A stretch of 64,000 nt of DNA, taken from positions 1-64,000 of the forward strand of contig NZ_VWPY01000013.1 of assembly GCF_011839805.1 (NCBI RefSeq), read 5' to 3'. Numbering within the stretch: the first letter of the stretch is position 1; each line of letters starts with the position of its first letter. Both the position numbers and the translations under genes were made by a program. The DNA is from Kineococcus rubinsiae (GTDB lineage: Bacteria; Actinomycetota; Actinomycetes; Actinomycetales; Kineococcaceae). Shown piece after piece: positions 61,298-64,000 of the stretch. The notes under the pieces are model-generated. The model saw only the letters and a program-made list of their open reading frames with translations. It was not told the origin of the DNA and made no database searches.

Positions 61298-62317
61298 ATG
61301 AGCGCTTCCAGCACGACCGCCCCGCCGGCCCCGCCCGGCCCCCCCGCCCGCGCCGCGGCCCGGAGCGAGCTGTCGCTGCGCTCGCGGCTGTTCCGCCTCG
61401 AGGGGAAGGCCGCCCCCTACGCCTACGTCGCACCGTTCTTCATCGTCTTCGCCGCGTTCGGGCTGTTCCCCCTCGTCTACACGATGTGGATCAGCCTGCA
61501 CGACTTCGAGCTCGGCTCGGACATGCAGTGGACGGGCCTGGACAACTACGTCTGGCTGTTCACGAACGAGAAGTTCTACAACTCGCTGTTCAAGACCGTC
61601 ACCATCGGCGTCCTGTCCACCGTCCCACAGCTGATGCTGGCCATCGGCCTCGCCCACCTGCTGAACTACCGGATGCGGGCGCGCAACATCTTCCGCGTCT
61701 CGATGATCATGCCGTACGCGACCTCGGTCGCGGCGTCCACGCTCGTCTTCGCGCAGGTGTTCGGCCGCGACAACGGGCTGGCCAACTGGATCCTCTCGCT
61801 CGTCGGCGTCGACGGCCTGGACTGGCGCAACGGCGACCTCAGCGCGCAGATCGCCATCGCCGTCATCGTCACGTGGCGCTGGACCGGCTACAACGCCCTC
61901 ATCTACCTGGCCGGCATGCAGTCCATCCCCGGCGACCTCTACGAGGCCGCCGCGCTGGACGGGGCGAACCGCTGGCAGCAGTTCCTGCACGTCACCCTGC
62001 CGGGGCTGCGACCCACCATCCTCTTCACCATCGTCGTCTCGACCATCGGTGCGACACAGCTGTTCGGGGAGCCGCTGCTGTTCGGCGGCGTCGACGGCGG
62101 GGCGCTGAACCAGTACCAGACCCTCGGGCTGTTCATGTACCAGCAGGGCTGGGGCTACGGCGCCCTGGGCCGGGCCGCGACCGTGGCCTGGGTGACGTTC
62201 ATCCTCATCATCGGCCTGGTGCTGCTGAACACCGGTCTCGCCCGCTGGCGCGACCGCGACAAGGACACCGGCGGGCGGGCCGCGGTGCACGACACCGAGC
62301 AGGAGGCACGGCCGTGA
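61298..62317 (+). CDS. Beta-glucoside ABC importer permease, MalF/CebF type
   Basis: 339 residues with six helices following a 40-residue Ala/Pro cytoplasmic tail. EAA loop: LYEAAALDGANRWQQFLHVT then LPGLRPTIL. The first helix is YVAPFFIVFAAFGLFPLVYT. ATG with GAGGAGAG upstream. Overlaps the next gene as GTGA. Confidence 0.93.
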   Translation: MSASSTTAPPAPPGPPARAAARSELSLRSRLFRLEGKAAPYAYVAPFFIVFAAFGLFPLVYTMWISLHDFELGSDMQWTGLDNYVWLFTNEKFYNSLFKTVTIGVLSTVPQLMLAIGLAHLLNYRMRARNIFRVSMIMPYATSVAASTLVFAQVFGRDNGLANWILSLVGVDGLDWRNGDLSAQIAIAVIVTWRWTGYNALIYLAGMQSIPGDLYEAAALDGANRWQQFLHVTLPGLRPTILFTIVVSTIGATQLFGEPLLFGGVDGGALNQYQTLGLFMYQQGWGYGALGRAATVAWVTFILIIGLVLLNTGLARWRDRDKDTGGRAAVHDTEQEARP

Positions 62318-63210
62318 CCACCACCACCGTCCGCGAGGCCGCGATGGCGGCCCCCACCCCGCGCCCCGGCCCCCGCACGCGCCGCTACCGGGCGCCCGAC
62401 GCCGCCGGCCCGCTCACGTACGTGCTGCTGACCATCACGGCGTTCCTGTTCCTGGTGCCCTTCTACTACATGATCGTCGCGGCGAGCCGGCCGATGGCGG
62501 AGATGAACCAGTCCCCGCCGCCGTTCCTACCCGGCCCGGACCTGTGGAGGAACATCACCACGGCGGTCCAGCAGCAGGCGATCGGCCTCTCGATCGTCAA
62601 CTCCCTCATCGTCTCCGGGATCACGACGGTCGCCACCCTGCTGTTCTGCACGCTGGCGGGCTTCGCCTTCGCCAAGCTGCGCTTCCGCGGGAAGAACGCC
62701 CTGTTCGCCATCACGCTCGGGACGCTGATGATCCCGCCCACGCTCGGCGTCGTGCCGCTGTACAAGATCATGTCGGACTGGGGCCTCGCCGGCCGTCTCG
62801 AGTCGGTGATCCTGCCCTCGCTCGTCACGGCGTTCGGGGTGTTCTTCATGCGCCAGTACCTGGTGCAGACCCTGCCCGACGAGCTGCTCGAGGCGGCCCG
62901 CGTCGACGGCGCCTCCTCGACGCGGACGTTCATCAGCATCGTGCTCCCGATCGCCCGCCCGGGCATGGCCGTCCTGGGGATGCTGACCTTCATGACCGCC
63001 TGGAACGACTTCTTCTGGCCGGTCATCGCGCTGAACTCCACCAACCCCACCGTGCAGGTGGCGCTGAACAACCTCGGCAGCGGCTACGTCCCGGACACCG
63101 CGATCATCATGGCCGGGACCCTCGTGGGCACCCTGCCGGTCATCGTGGTGTTCCTGCTGCTGGGCCGTCAGATCGTCGGTGGCATCATCGCCGGGGCCGT
63201 CAAGGGCTGA
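62314..63210 (+). CDS. Beta-glucoside ABC importer permease, MalG/CebG type
   Basis: 298 residues with six helices. EAA loop: [20 protein letters not shown] then [13 protein letters not shown] start overlapping the MalF-type gene stop by 4 nt. No ATPase gene follows; instead the GH1 gene begins 97 nt later, so the ATPase must be shared. Confidence 0.93.
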   Translation: MTTTTVREAAMAAPTPRPGPRTRRYRAPDAAGPLTYVLLTITAFLFLVPFYYMIVAASRPMAEMNQSPPPFLPGPDLWRNITTAVQQQAIGLSIVNSLIVSGITTVATLLFCTLAGFAFAKLRFRGKNALFAITLGTLMIPPTLGVVPLYKIMSDWGLAGRLESVILPSLVTAFGVFFMRQYLVQTLPDELLEAARVDGASSTRTFISIVLPIARPGMAVLGMLTFMTAWNDFFWPVIALNSTNPTVQVALNNLGSGYVPDTAIIMAGTLVGTLPVIVVFLLLGRQIVGGIIAGAVKG

Positions 63211-63307
63211 TCCACCCGGGGCCCCACCCGCTCGCGAACGACCGCACGACCCCCCACGCCACCGACCCGAGAGGAGGCGGGACCGCCCCGCGCGGACCCG
63301 ATCCCCC

Positions 63308-64000
63308 ATGACCGCCACCGAAGAGCGCAGCAGCGCGCAGCCCGCGCCCGCCCCCGAGACCGTCCGCTCCTTCCCCGCCGGCTTCGCCTGGGGGACCGCC
63401 ACCGCGGCCTACCAGGTCGAGGGCGCCGTGGCCGAGGACGGCCGCACGCCGTCCATCTGGGACACGTTCAGCCACACGCCGGGCCGGGTGACCGACGGCG
63501 ACACGGGGGACGTCGCCGACGACCACTACCACCGCTTCCGCGAGGACATCGCGATCATGAAGCGGCTGGGCCTGACGTCCTACCGCTTCTCCGTGGCGTG
63601 GCCGCGCATCACCCCCGAGGTGACCGCGGCGGCCAGCGGGCCCGTGAACGCGGCGGGGCTCGCGTTCTACTCGACGCTGGTCGACGAGCTGCTCGCCGCC
63701 GGCATCGAGCCCGCCGTGACGCTCTACCACTGGGACCTGCCGCAGGCCCTGGAGGACGCGGGCGGCTGGACGTCGCGGGCGACCGCCGAGCGCTTCGCCG
63801 AGTACGCCGAGGTCGTCGCGGGGGCGCTGGGCGACCGGGTCGGGACGTTCATCACGCTGAACGAGCCGTGGTGCTCCGCCTACCTGGGCTACGCCTCCGG
63901 CGTGCACGCGCCCGGGCGGACCGAGCCCGCGTCGGCCCTGGCCGCCGTGCACCACCTGAACCTGGCGCACGGCCTCGGCACCGCCGCGGTCCGCCGGGCC
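63308..64000 (+). CDS. Beta-glucosidase, GH1 family, 3' end outside the window
   Basis: 231 residues visible. N-terminal GH1 signatures: [20 protein letters not shown] with [11 protein letters not shown], then [32 protein letters not shown], and the acid/base Glu in [15 protein letters not shown]. The nucleophile region lies beyond the right edge. No signal peptide, so it acts on imported sugar in the cytoplasm. It begins 97 nt after the second permease; that gap shows no hairpin. Last visible gene of the LacI-controlled locus, resembling cebR-cebEFG-bglC of Streptomyces. Confidence 0.94.
   Translation, partial: MTATEERSSAQPAPAPETVRSFPAGFAWGTATAAYQVEGAVAEDGRTPSIWDTFSHTPGRVTDGDTGDVADDHYHRFREDIAIMKRLGLTSYRFSVAWPRITPEVTAAASGPVNAAGLAFYSTLVDELLAAGIEPAVTLYHWDLPQALEDAGGWTSRATAERFAEYAEVVAGALGDRVGTFITLNEPWCSAYLGYASGVHAPGRTEPASALAAVHHLNLAHGLGTAAVRRA

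Overview
The window is about 75% GC with near-saturated G/C in third codon positions, many GTG starts and pervasive 4-nt GTGA/ATGA stop-start overlaps. Gene content (DUF222-HNH nuclease, deazaflavin-dependent nitroreductase-like domain, SigE-family sigma factor, SCO4848-type membrane protein, MsiK-less sugar ABC importers) points to an actinomycete chromosome. A Kineococcus or other Kineosporiaceae relative is my best guess, by inference only. No tRNA, rRNA, CRISPR array, transposase or phage gene is visible.

Backbone. Several blocks look like conserved actinobacterial chromosome: an ALDH-like fragment cut by the left edge, rsgA and add; a nucleoside salvage operon on the minus strand (BMP lipoprotein, two-domain ATPase, two permeases, cdd, deoA; 8919-15790) with an M20 amidohydrolase and manC upstream; sdhCDAB (18570-22202) closed by a strong hairpin; and a trpS / 2H phosphoesterase / YihY / SCO4848 / Nei run (33726-37425). 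From memory this order resembles the Streptomyces trpS-sdh-cdd-deoA-add neighbourhood, with accessory genes inserted between blocks.

Accessory and catabolic regions. 5686-8566 is a self-contained TetR / quinone-oxidoreductase-like / SnoaL-nitroreductase fusion operon with a perfect 18-bp operator. 22318-33573 carries a hypothetical gene, an HNH nuclease under a perfect SOS box, an ABC1 kinase, a secreted S53 peptidase, a sigma factor / repeat membrane protein / amidoligase operon, a VioC/AsnO-like oxygenase and a glutathione-independent formaldehyde dehydrogenase. 37418-49320 is a galactoside regulon: GH2 and GH42 beta-galactosidases transcribed divergently, a sugar importer (SBP plus two permeases) and deoR-galT-galK; the two divergent promoter regions share a GTGTTC-N4-CTGTT motif. 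glgX follows. 51511-55010 encodes two ABC-2 type export pairs; 55094-58580 holds a disulfide-oxidoreductase-like flavoprotein, an 83-nt nested inverted repeat, an AbiEi/DUF559-like protein and rlmC. 58699 to the right edge is a cellobiose-type locus: LacI regulator, two inverted operators 31 bp apart, SBP, two permeases and a GH1 beta-glucosidase cut by the window end.

How it fits together: beta-galactosides and beta-glucosides enter by two importers that both lack an ATPase gene here, are hydrolysed in the cytoplasm, and galactose is fed into the Leloir pathway by GalK/GalT. Nucleosides enter through the BMP-type importer and are deaminated or phosphorolysed by Cdd, Add and DeoA. The most unusual candidates are the sigma / repeat-protein / amidoligase unit, the orphan oxygenase next to FdhA, and the SOS-boxed DUF222-HNH nuclease.
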